NCBI GenBank assembly: GCA_963731205.1
Contig: CAVSUJ010000001.1
Coordinates: 1,488,001 to 1,552,000 of the forward strand
DNA from: DATAZK01 sp963731205
GTDB taxonomy: Bacteria; Actinomycetota; Actinomycetes; Frankiales; Frankiaceae
Length of the DNA stretch: 64,000 nt
Direction: 5' to 3'
Shown: in pieces, positions 25,337 through 33,172 of the stretch
Position numbering within the stretch: the first letter of the stretch is position 1
How the letters are laid out: each line of letters starts with the position of its first letter
Made by a program: the position numbers and the translations under genes
Notes under the pieces: generated by a model
Database searches by the model: none
Told to the model about the DNA's origin: nothing
What the model saw: the letters and a program-made list of their open reading frames with translations, nothing else

Positions 25337-26563
25337 ATGAACAAGATCCACCACCGGACTCCCACCACGGAGGAGCCCCACTCTGAGCAGGCCGCCGGGT
25401 ACCAGCGGCCGAAGATCACGTTTCGGCCGATCGCCGCGCTCGGGTGGCTGTTCGTCACCTTCGTGCTGGCCACCGGCCCGCTGCAGCTCGCCGTTCCCGG
25501 TCAGAGCGGCTCGGCCTACTTCTCGGCCGCCGGCCTGGGTGGACTGGCGGTGCTCGGCGCGGTGCTGGCTGGCGACCTGCGCCGCGCCCGGTCGATGTCG
25601 CTGGCCGGCCAATCGGTCGAGCGCATCGAGGTCGGCCTGCTGCGCGGCCGCGTCGTGGCGACCGGTGAGGTCGGCACCCCGCAGGGCCTGCGCAGGGTCA
25701 GCTGGGCCGGCCCCGCGGTACTCGTCGCCAGCGCACTGGTACTCGCGGCCGCCGGCGGGCTCCTGCTGCTCGCGTCCTCCCTCGGCTTCCATCTGCTCGG
25801 CGCCACTGCGCTGATCACCGCGGCAGGTATCGCGGCGCTCGGTCTCTCCGAGCTGCTCCCCGCCCCCGGCTCCCCCGGCAGCCAGCTCGTCCTCGCACGG
25901 GCCTGGCGGCGCAGCGGCCGGCGCGACAACGGCGTCGTGTCGGCTGCGCGCGCGGGAGTCGGCAGCGGCTGGGCGCTCATCGCCGCCGGTGTCGCCCTGA
26001 CCCTTCTGGTCAGCTTCGCGGGCATCTGGCTCATCCTGATCGGCGCCATGGCCATCGCCGGCTCACGCCTCACCCTCGCCGGCGCCCAGACCCGGCAGCG
26101 GCTGGCAGGTGTTCGCGCCAGCGACGTCATGTCCCCGGCGCCGCCGGAGGTGTCGGCATTCGCCACGGCCGGCGACGCGTTCACCGACGTGGCGCTGCCG
26201 AGCCGGGCCGACGTCCTGATCGTGCGCGACACCGACGGCAGCTTCGGTGGCATCGTCCCGGTTCGGGCGCTGGCCGCAGTGCCCGGCGACGATCGCGAGA
26301 CCGTGCGGGTGCGCCGCCTCGCGATCCCGGCAAGCGCGCTCGCGATCGTCAGCCCCGCCGATCCGGTCGAGAAGGTGCTCGACGCGATCGCCGCCCACCC
26401 GGGCATCGGCCTGGCCGTCGTCATCGCCGACGACCCGGTCCTGGTCGGTCACCCGGTCCCGGTCGTCGGGATCGTCACACCGATGGATCTCACCCGTACC
26501 CTCTCGCTGCTCGATGCGGCCGGTTCTCAGTTCAACCAATCGGTCCACCGCAAGACGCTCTGA
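25337..26563 (+). CDS. Catalytically inactive site-2 protease homologue (Rip3/SpoIVFB-like) with CBS domains
   Basis: The layout follows the M50 site-2 proteases with C-terminal CBS pair: TM helices at about 31-55 and 60-78, conserved AGP at 124-126 (VSWAGPAVLVASALVL), more TMs to 245, then GVRASDVMSPAPP (259-270) leading into two CBS repeats to residue 398. Both catalytic motifs are lost: GDLRR at 79-83 stands where HExxH belongs, and LLPAPGSPGSQ at 173-183 replaces the LLPxxPLDGG metal motif. It is therefore a pseudoprotease. It lies between the kinase and a PucR-type regulator on the same strand. Confidence 0.78.
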   Translation: MNKIHHRTPTTEEPHSEQAAGYQRPKITFRPIAALGWLFVTFVLATGPLQLAVPGQSGSAYFSAAGLGGLAVLGAVLAGDLRRARSMSLAGQSVERIEVGLLRGRVVATGEVGTPQGLRRVSWAGPAVLVASALVLAAAGGLLLLASSLGFHLLGATALITAAGIAALGLSELLPAPGSPGSQLVLARAWRRSGRRDNGVVSAARAGVGSGWALIAAGVALTLLVSFAGIWLILIGAMAIAGSRLTLAGAQTRQRLAGVRASDVMSPAPPEVSAFATAGDAFTDVALPSRADVLIVRDTDGSFGGIVPVRALAAVPGDDRETVRVRRLAIPASALAIVSPADPVEKVLDAIAAHPGIGLAVVIADDPVLVGHPVPVVGIVTPMDLTRTLSLLDAAGSQFNQSVHRKTL

Positions 26564-26615
26564 GCCGGCGAGACACTCTGAGGGAGCCCGCGTCATCCAG
26601 GGAGGTGGCCGTCGC

Positions 26616-27908
26616 ATGGCCGACCGGAGCGTGCCGGTGGGAGCGCTGACGAGCGTTCCCACGGGTGTCGACCGGCTCCGCAAGCCGGGCGGGCAGCTGG
26701 GATCGGTGGCGGCGGCTGCGGCGGCCGATGCCGGCGGCCTGGATCCGACGCTGCTGGCCGACTACCTCGAGGTCATCTCCGACGTCGCGGGCACCGGCCG
26801 GCGGCTGAGCCGGCCCGAACTGAACCGCTTCCGCTTCCAGGGCCGGCGCGCCGCCCTCGAGGGCGTCCCGCTGCGGGCGCTGGTCGAGCTCTACCTGACG
26901 GCCGCCTGGCGCTTGTGGCGCCACCTGCCCGCGGTGCGCTCCGCCAGCCATCAACCCGACGAGCTCGTCGACGCGGGAGAAGCGGTGCTCCGCGCGGTCG
27001 ACGAAGCGGTGGCCGCCGGCGTCGAAGGCCACCAGCTCGCCCGCCGCGAGATGACCCGCCGGGAGGAGGCAGCGCGGCGCGAGCTGTTCGACGACCTGAT
27101 CTCCGGCCGTCCCGACGGCAACGGCGTGGTGGCCCGCGCGGCCGACTTCGGCCTCGATCTCGCCGGCCCCCACGCGGTGGCGATCATCGGCGCGAGCCAG
27201 CCCTTCGTCGACGGCACTCCCCTGGTCACCCGGCTCGAGTCGGCCGTGCTCGGCGCGAAGGGCGACGCCAACGCGTTGCTGGCCAGCAAGGAGGGCGCGC
27301 TCGTGGTCATCTTCGCCGCCCCTGACCAGGCGGCGATCGACTTCGTCGTCCAGCGCCTCTCGCACGAGCTCGGCATCCCGGACGGCGCGGGACCCCACCC
27401 CGCCCGCGGCGGTGCGGGTCCTGCGGTCCAGCTGCGGCGCCCGTCCGGGGTCGGCCGGTGGCAGATCACGCTCGGGCGGGCGCGTCCCGGCGCCGCTGGG
27501 GTGTTCGCGTCGTATGAGGAAGCGCTCGACGCCCGCGAGCTGGCCGCCCGCCTCCGGCTCGACCAGCCGATCGTCGCGGTCAACGATCTGCTCGTCTACC
27601 GCATGCTCCTTCGCGACCGCAACGCCATTGCCGACCTGGTCAACGCCACCCTGAGGCCGCTCACCCAGGCCCGCGGCGGCGCCGCTCCCCTGCTGGAGAC
27701 GCTTGGCGCCTACTACGAGACGGGTGGCAACACCACCGAGACCGCACGCCGCCTGCATCTGTCCGTGCGAGCCGTCACCTACCGGCTCGAACGCGTGACG
27801 GCACTGACCGGCCGCGACCCCGCCAACCCCGCCGACCGCTTCACCCTCAACACTGCGGTGCTCGGCGCGAAGCTGCTCGACTGGCCCCGCCAGCCCTTGG
27901 AACCCTGA
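26616..27908 (+). CDS. PucR-family transcriptional regulator (CdaR/PucR C-terminal HTH)
   Basis: The 430-residue protein has an N-terminal helical segment, a central GGDEF-like CdaR region (about 170-310) and the C-terminal PucR HTH: LLETLGAYYETGGNTTETARRLHLSVRAVTYRLERV. ATG 26616 is preceded by GGAGGTGG. It follows the pseudoprotease by 52 bp in the same direction, so the two may be co-transcribed. Effector and targets are not shown by the sequence. Confidence 0.88.
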   Translation: MADRSVPVGALTSVPTGVDRLRKPGGQLGSVAAAAAADAGGLDPTLLADYLEVISDVAGTGRRLSRPELNRFRFQGRRAALEGVPLRALVELYLTAAWRLWRHLPAVRSASHQPDELVDAGEAVLRAVDEAVAAGVEGHQLARREMTRREEAARRELFDDLISGRPDGNGVVARAADFGLDLAGPHAVAIIGASQPFVDGTPLVTRLESAVLGAKGDANALLASKEGALVVIFAAPDQAAIDFVVQRLSHELGIPDGAGPHPARGGAGPAVQLRRPSGVGRWQITLGRARPGAAGVFASYEEALDARELAARLRLDQPIVAVNDLLVYRMLLRDRNAIADLVNATLRPLTQARGGAAPLLETLGAYYETGGNTTETARRLHLSVRAVTYRLERVTALTGRDPANPADRFTLNTAVLGAKLLDWPRQPLEP

Positions 27909-27924
27909 CGGGCGTACCGGCGGT

Positions 27925-29943
27925 TCAGCGGGGGCCGGCCCCCAGGTCGCTGGCCGGTCCGGTGGCCACCGAGGCGCCCGTCGCGGGCCGCGGCACCGCT
28001 TCCAGCGTCGGCGCCTCAGGATTCACCTCGTGCGGCCAGCTGAACTTCTGCGCGGCGCCCTCGGCCCGGATCACGTGCATGACGGCGTTGATCAGCGCGA
28101 GATGGGTGAAAGCCTGCGGGAAGTTGCCCAGATGACGTCCGCTGCGCGGATCGATCTCCTCCGCGTAGAGGTCGAGCGGGCTGGCCAGTGAGAGCAGCTT
28201 CTCGCACAGCTCCCGGGCCCGGTTCAGCTCACCGATCTCCACCAGCGCCGACACCAGCCAGAAAGAGCAGATCGTGAACGTGCCCTCTTCGCCGGTGAGC
28301 CCGTCGTCGGTGACCTCGGTGCGGTAGCGCTGCACCAGCCCGTCGACGGTCAGCTCGTCGGCAATGGCCAGCACGGTCGCGACCAGCCGGGGATCATCCG
28401 GCGGCAAGAAACGCAGCAGCGGCATCAGCAGCATCGACGCGTCCAGCGCGTCGGTGTCGTAGTGCTGGGTGAACACACCCCGCTCGGAGAGGCCATTGGC
28501 CAGGATGTCGGCGTGGATCTCGTCGGCCACCCCTTGCCAGCGCTCGACGAGCTCAGGCTCCTCGCGGATCCGGGCGAGCCGCGCTCCCCGGTCCAGCGCG
28601 ACCCAGCACATCATCTTCGAGGAGGTGAAGTGCTTCATCTCCCCGCGCACTTCCCAGATCCCGCGGTCGGGCTCCTGCCAGTACTTGATCGCGCACTCCA
28701 CCTGGCGGTAGAGGATCGGCCAGAGCCGCTCGTCGAGCCGGTCGCGCGATCGGGTGTGGATGTAGACCGAGTCCAGCACCGCACCCCAGACGTCGTGCTG
28801 CTGCTGATCGAACGCGCCATTGCCGATGCGGACGGGCTTGGCTCCCTCGTAGCCGGACAGGTGGCCGAGAATGTGCTCGTCGAGGGTGCGCTCGCCGTCG
28901 ATGCCGTACATGATCTGCAGCTCGTGGTCGCGGTCGGCGATGTCGGCGATGAAGTAGAAGAAGTCGTCGGCTTCCCAGTCGAAGCCGAGCGAGTACAGGC
29001 CCCACAGCGTGAACGTCGAATCGCGGATCCAGCTGTAGCGGTAGTCCCAATTTCGCTCGCCGCCGGGGGTCTCCGGAAGTGAGGTGGTCGCCGCCGCGAC
29101 CAGCGCGCCGCTCGGCGCGAACGTCAGCCCCTTCAGGGTCAGCGCGCTGCGCTGCAGGTGGCGGCGCCAGGGGTGGTCCGGGAAGCGGCCCCTGGCCAGC
29201 CAGTGCTGCCAGTGGTGGGCGGTCCACACCAGCCGGCGGTAGGCCTCGTCGTAGTCGTACGGCGGCGGGTGCTCGGTCCAGGTGAGCGCGACGAAGCGGA
29301 AGTCGCCCTCTTTCAAAAGTGTGCGGGCGACAGCTTTCGGCCCTTCGAATCCGATACGCAGGTCAGACGTGAGATGCAGCTTCAAATCGATGCCCGGGGC
29401 GGTCGCCTCGCCCTGGTGGTAGCCGTAGTCGGTGTAGCGCCACTTCGCCGCCTCGCGGCCGTAGTCGAACTGCGGCTCGCAGTCCATCGTCACCTGCACC
29501 TCGCCGTTGACGCACCGGATGGTGCGCAGCAGGACGTGCTCGGCGTCGTAGTCCGTCGGCGCGCGGCGATTGGTGTGCGAGAGCTCGCCCTCGTGGTGCC
29601 AGGGGCCGATCAGCAGCGCGTCACGCACGATGATCCAGCCGGTCGGGGTGCCCCAGCTGGTCTCGAGAATCATGGTGCCGGGCAGGTAACGGCGAGCCAC
29701 GGGAACGGCCATGTCGGCCGGGCCGAGCCGGAATCCGCCGGCGCCGCGGTCGAGAATGGCACCGAAGACGCTCGGTGAATCCATTCTGGGAAGGCACATC
29801 CACTCGACGTTGCCGCCGGGTGAGACGAGTGCGGTGCTCTCGCAATCAGAAAGAAATCCGTAATCGGCGATCGGCGGGAAGGGTGAATGACCGACGAGAG
29901 CGTCAGCTGTCTGCTCGGTCGTCATCTCGCTCATGCGGCTCAT
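27925..29943 (-). CDS. Glycoside hydrolase family 15 protein (trehalase/glucoamylase-like)
   Basis: Residues 15-270 form the N-terminal beta domain (PPIADYGFLSDCESTALVSPGG) and the rest the GH15 (alpha/alpha)6 barrel: GGERNWDYRYSWIRDS, GIWEVRGEMKHFTSSKMMCW and GEEGTFTICSFWLVSAL carry the expected catalytic glutamates. Mycobacterial homologues of this type are trehalases; glucoamylase activity is the alternative. No signal peptide, so cytosolic. Several ATGs lie close together (29979, 29943, 29934, 29925); 29943 is a compromise. It is convergent with the PucR gene. Confidence 0.88.
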   Translation of the reverse strand: MSRMSEMTTEQTADALVGHSPFPPIADYGFLSDCESTALVSPGGNVEWMCLPRMDSPSVFGAILDRGAGGFRLGPADMAVPVARRYLPGTMILETSWGTPTGWIIVRDALLIGPWHHEGELSHTNRRAPTDYDAEHVLLRTIRCVNGEVQVTMDCEPQFDYGREAAKWRYTDYGYHQGEATAPGIDLKLHLTSDLRIGFEGPKAVARTLLKEGDFRFVALTWTEHPPPYDYDEAYRRLVWTAHHWQHWLARGRFPDHPWRRHLQRSALTLKGLTFAPSGALVAAATTSLPETPGGERNWDYRYSWIRDSTFTLWGLYSLGFDWEADDFFYFIADIADRDHELQIMYGIDGERTLDEHILGHLSGYEGAKPVRIGNGAFDQQQHDVWGAVLDSVYIHTRSRDRLDERLWPILYRQVECAIKYWQEPDRGIWEVRGEMKHFTSSKMMCWVALDRGARLARIREEPELVERWQGVADEIHADILANGLSERGVFTQHYDTDALDASMLLMPLLRFLPPDDPRLVATVLAIADELTVDGLVQRYRTEVTDDGLTGEEGTFTICSFWLVSALVEIGELNRARELCEKLLSLASPLDLYAEEIDPRSGRHLGNFPQAFTHLALINAVMHVIRAEGAAQKFSWPHEVNPEAPTLEAVPRPATGASVATGPASDLGAGPR

Positions 29944-30158
29944 TCCTGCAGTCGGGCTACCAACCGGACGCGCCCCCATCGGCGTTAACGATCAGAGTTA
30001 CATGATGGCCCGGTGCCTCGTCCGAGGGCTGGACATCGTCCTGTCATTCCGGCGACGAGTCGCGTGATTCATGGCCGGCTAAGCCAACTTCGGGAAATAC
30101 CGATAGCGTAATGGTCTGATGACGGTGGGTAATTCACTGTCTCCTTGGGGGGAATGGC
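29944..30158. promoter_or_regulatory. Divergent promoter region, GH15 gene / PilZ gene
   Basis: About 215 bp separate the two divergent starts. The PilZ gene has a strong GGGGGG Shine-Dalgarno at about 30148-30153. A TAGCGT hexamer at about 30105-30110 fits a -10 element (TANNNT) for it. No inverted repeat stands out. Confidence 0.4.
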
Positions 30159-30860
30159 ATGGCCGAGGAACGCTGGGGTTCGATCGACACGGCACAACCC
30201 GCTGCCGACGATGCGCCGCTTCCCGGCTCGGTGGTGGGCCTGATGTTCGCCCAATCGCCCGGCCAGCCCGCCACTTCCGCCGGGACGACGTTTGCGGCGA
30301 CCCTCGAGGATTGGCAGAGCGAGCCCGGCGGGCTGACGGTCGTCGCCGAGGTGAGCGCCGACCCGCTCACGATCCGCACCGTCGCCGGGCACAACGTGTG
30401 GGTCAGCTTCTCGACCCCGTCCGAGGCGCTCATCGTGGTCGCCGCCCTCGCCCGCGAGCGGGTCACCGGACCCGACCGCATGGAGCTGACCGGCGTGCGG
30501 ATGCTCGCGTACGAACCGCGGCGGCGCAGCCTGCGCGCCGGACTGACCCGGCCGGTCCGGCTGTACACCGGCGGCCAGATGCACGAGGCGACCACGCTGG
30601 ACCTCTCGCGGGGTGGCTGCCGCGTCTTCACCGAGCACCCGGGTGATCCGCTCGACCCCGGAGCTCCCGGCAACCTCTCGGAGGGCTACGCGCTCGGCGT
30701 CTCCGTCGAACTCGACGACGGGTTGGTGCTCGAGGCCGACGCTCTCGTCGTGCGCGCCGACGGGCCGGAACTGGCGCTGCGCTTCACCGGCCTGGCTGCA
30801 GCAGACGCCGCCGAGGTCGACGCGGCGGTCTTCCGCGAACTCGTCCGCAACGAGGGTTAG
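30159..30860 (+). CDS. PilZ-domain protein (putative cyclic-di-GMP receptor)
   Basis: The C-terminal half has the PilZ c-di-GMP signature RRRSLR (121-126, RxxxR pattern) and LDLSRGGCRV (147-156, D/NxSxxG pattern). Residues 20-115 form a YcgR-like N-terminal beta domain. At 233 aa it matches the YcgR-type layout without other output domain. It should sense c-di-GMP in the cytosol; the output is unknown. It is convergent with the acyltransferase gene (4-bp overlap). Confidence 0.8.
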   Translation: MAEERWGSIDTAQPAADDAPLPGSVVGLMFAQSPGQPATSAGTTFAATLEDWQSEPGGLTVVAEVSADPLTIRTVAGHNVWVSFSTPSEALIVVAALARERVTGPDRMELTGVRMLAYEPRRRSLRAGLTRPVRLYTGGQMHEATTLDLSRGGCRVFTEHPGDPLDPGAPGNLSEGYALGVSVELDDGLVLEADALVVRADGPELALRFTGLAAADAAEVDAAVFRELVRNEG

Positions 30861-31567
30861 CGAGTAGCCGGGCGAGGCGCCGCCGAGTGGAGCAGGCTCG
30901 CCTGGGAACGTTCGGGCGCGATCGCCACCATCCGGGCCACCATCCCGCTCAGCACGTCGCGCAACTCGGTCGTGACCGTCGCTGGATCGCTACCGGCAGC
31001 GGGGTGCATCGGCAGGCCGAATTCGACGTGGATCTCGGCATGACGAGCCCGGCGCCAGCGCGGCGGGATCCCCTTGGTGATCACCCGCTGACCGCCCCAC
31101 ACGAGCACCGGGATGAGCGGCACGCCCGTCTCCGCCGCCAGCCCGGCTGCGCCTTTCTTGAAGGGCAACAGCTCGGTCGTCACGCTGACCGCCGACTCCG
31201 GGAACACCCCGACGAGCTCGCCCTGCCGTAACGCCCGCCGCGCCATCCGATACGCGCCCGCCCCGGCGGCGCGGTGCACCGGAATGTGCTTCATGGCCCG
31301 CAGCAGTGGACCGGCGAGGGGATGGGCGAACGCGGCGTCGGTGACCAGAAAACGGGTCAGCCGTCGACGGCGCTGCCACACCGCGTCCTGCACCAGCGCG
31401 AAGTCCAGGTAGCCGAAGTGCGTCACGGCGAGCACCGCACCGCCCGTGGGCGGCACGTTGCTCACGCCGTGCACGTCACGCCGCAGGTCCAGCAACCGGA
31501 ACAGGCCGCTGCCGATCCCGATGGCCAGCCGATAGACCCGGTCACGCTGGTGACGGAGGCTGCGCAT
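30857..31567 (-). CDS. 1-acyl-glycerol-3-phosphate acyltransferase-like (PlsC family)
   Basis: The PlsC signature HX4D is THFGYLD near residue 50, and the second motif is GVFPESAVS (FPES in place of the more usual FPEG). ITKGIPPRW near residue 165 is the third region. The 236-residue protein should acylate lysophosphatidic acid or a related lipid at the inner face of the membrane. It is a single gene between the PilZ gene and the small ORF at 31608. Confidence 0.87.
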   Translation of the reverse strand: MRSLRHQRDRVYRLAIGIGSGLFRLLDLRRDVHGVSNVPPTGGAVLAVTHFGYLDFALVQDAVWQRRRRLTRFLVTDAAFAHPLAGPLLRAMKHIPVHRAAGAGAYRMARRALRQGELVGVFPESAVSVTTELLPFKKGAAGLAAETGVPLIPVLVWGGQRVITKGIPPRWRRARHAEIHVEFGLPMHPAAGSDPATVTTELRDVLSGMVARMVAIAPERSQASLLHSAAPRPATR

Positions 31568-31607
31568 GCCTCATATTCGCGTGTGGCCGACCGGAAGTTC
31601 ACCCGGC

Positions 31608-31775
31608 TCAGTTCGAGCTGGCGACCTTTTCCTTCTCGCGGGGATCGACGGTCCACGTGGTGTCGGCCGGCTCGTGCGAGTAGATCCACGGAGCATTGGG
31701 TCCATCGGCCTCGAGCAGGTCGATGACCAGCGATAGCGGGATCCCGTCCTTCAAGCACGCCATGGGATCAAGCAT
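31608..31775 (-). CDS. Small hypothetical protein (55 aa) with strong ribosome binding site
   Basis: AAGGAGG lies about 7 nt upstream of the ATG at 31775, a much better site than most genes here have. The product starts MLDPMACLKDGIPLSLVIDL, continues with EADGPNAPWIYSHEPADTTW and ends EKEKVASSN. It is acidic, soluble, with one cysteine and three tryptophans/tyrosines clustered in the middle. No family is recognised. It stands alone between the acyltransferase and the GT87 gene, both on the same strand, 50 bp downstream of the GT87 stop. Confidence 0.72.
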   Translation of the reverse strand: MLDPMACLKDGIPLSLVIDLLEADGPNAPWIYSHEPADTTWTVDPREKEKVASSN

Positions 31776-31825
31776 GTCGGGCCTCCTTGTCTGCGGCGCG
31801 TCCCGGAGGCCTAACTGCCTTCGGA

Positions 31826-33172
31826 CTAGTTACTTCGGACTAGTCCGCGCTCGACTTGAGTGCCATCGGCGCGTCGCGACCACACATAGGCGAGAACGCC
31901 CGCCGTCTCCACCACCGTCACCAGAGCGCCCCAGCCGCCGCCGACCGAAACGTTCTCCAGCGCCGAGACCCCGACGATGACCAGCACCGCGAGAGCTGCC
32001 ACGAGTGCGACCGGGCGGGCCGCGCGTATCGCCGTATATGCACGGGCGAGGGCCCGGTCGGCGGACGTCGGCTGGCGCCAGGCGCGTACCGCCGCCACGG
32101 CCGCGATCGCCGCGATGCCACCCAGGCCCAGGACGTAACCGATCGCCGTGTGGACGGTCGTGGTCGGGTGCGGTGCCGCTGCGGCCCAACTGGCCAGGCT
32201 GAGCACGACGAAAGGCCAGACGGAGCGGGTCGCGAGCAGCAGCGGAGCGGCCAGCAAGAGGTAGTAGTGGTGCCAGACGATCGGCGACGCGAACAGGGCA
32301 GCGACGACCGCGGCACCGAAGACCAGCACCTCGCGGCCACTTCCGGCCGGCCTGCTGTGGTACTGGTAGCCCGCTGCCCCCAGCAGGAGCATCGCGATCG
32401 CGGTGGCGATCACGGTCGCGAGCGCCAGCGAGGCGTGCCAGTGGATGAGCAGCCCTGACAGGCCTGCCGCGTGAGGGGCCTCGAGACCGCTGAGCACGTG
32501 CAGCATCGACGCGTAGGCGCCGGTGCGCAGCGGGCCGAAGGTGAAGCCCGCGACGAGCACCACGCCCGTCGCCACCGCGGCCGTGCCGGCCGCGCGATAC
32601 CGGCGCGAGAGCAGCAGCCAGCCCAGGACCGGCCACAAGAAGAGCTTGCAGATGATCAGCGCCGCGACGACCAGGCCGGCGACGATCGCCCGGTCACGCC
32701 ACCGCCAGGCAGCGATGAGACCGAGCAGCAACCACGGGTTCACCGAACCGTCCTGCAGCCCGATGACGGCGGCGGAGGACAGCAGGACAAGCGCCGCGAT
32801 CAGCGGCTGGCCAGGCCGCGCCCACCAGCAGGCGACCCCGATGGCCAGCAACGACGCGATCGCGTAGATCAGGTGGCTGGCGCTACCGATCGCCGAGAGC
32901 GGCGCGAACCACCAGGCGACGGCCAGCGGATAGACGAACGCGGCGTTGGTGCGGATCGTCTCGCTGTGGGTGCTGGAGTACGGGTCGTGGCCGTGCAGGA
33001 CGGCCTGCCCGGCGCGCAGGAAGACATCGAGGTCGACCTGCCGGATCGGGGCCACGAACGACAGGTAAATAGCCACGCCGAGCAGCACGAGGGCCCCCGC
33101 GGCCAGGAGACGGCGCTGCGGAGGCACGGCGATCATCGTCGACCGCGGCCGACTCAGAATGGTGGCAGACAT
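31826..33172 (-). CDS. GT87-type polyprenol-phosphate-dependent mannosyltransferase (GT-C)
   Basis: The 448-residue membrane protein has about 10-11 TM helices and, after TM1, the acidic motif VDLDVFLRAGQAVLHGHDPYS of the GT87/PimE-like enzymes, where the Asp is expected to be catalytic. VWHHYYLLLAAPLLL near residue 300 is also typical. It should add mannose from polyprenyl-phosphomannose to a lipid glycan outside. The ATG at 33172 overlaps the upstream gene by 19 bp (alternative ATG 33136), so the two are coupled. Confidence 0.83.
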   Translation of the reverse strand: MSATILSRPRSTMIAVPPQRRLLAAGALVLLGVAIYLSFVAPIRQVDLDVFLRAGQAVLHGHDPYSSTHSETIRTNAAFVYPLAVAWWFAPLSAIGSASHLIYAIASLLAIGVACWWARPGQPLIAALVLLSSAAVIGLQDGSVNPWLLLGLIAAWRWRDRAIVAGLVVAALIICKLFLWPVLGWLLLSRRYRAAGTAAVATGVVLVAGFTFGPLRTGAYASMLHVLSGLEAPHAAGLSGLLIHWHASLALATVIATAIAMLLLGAAGYQYHSRPAGSGREVLVFGAAVVAALFASPIVWHHYYLLLAAPLLLATRSVWPFVVLSLASWAAAAPHPTTTVHTAIGYVLGLGGIAAIAAVAAVRAWRQPTSADRALARAYTAIRAARPVALVAALAVLVIVGVSALENVSVGGGWGALVTVVETAGVLAYVWSRRADGTQVERGLVRSN

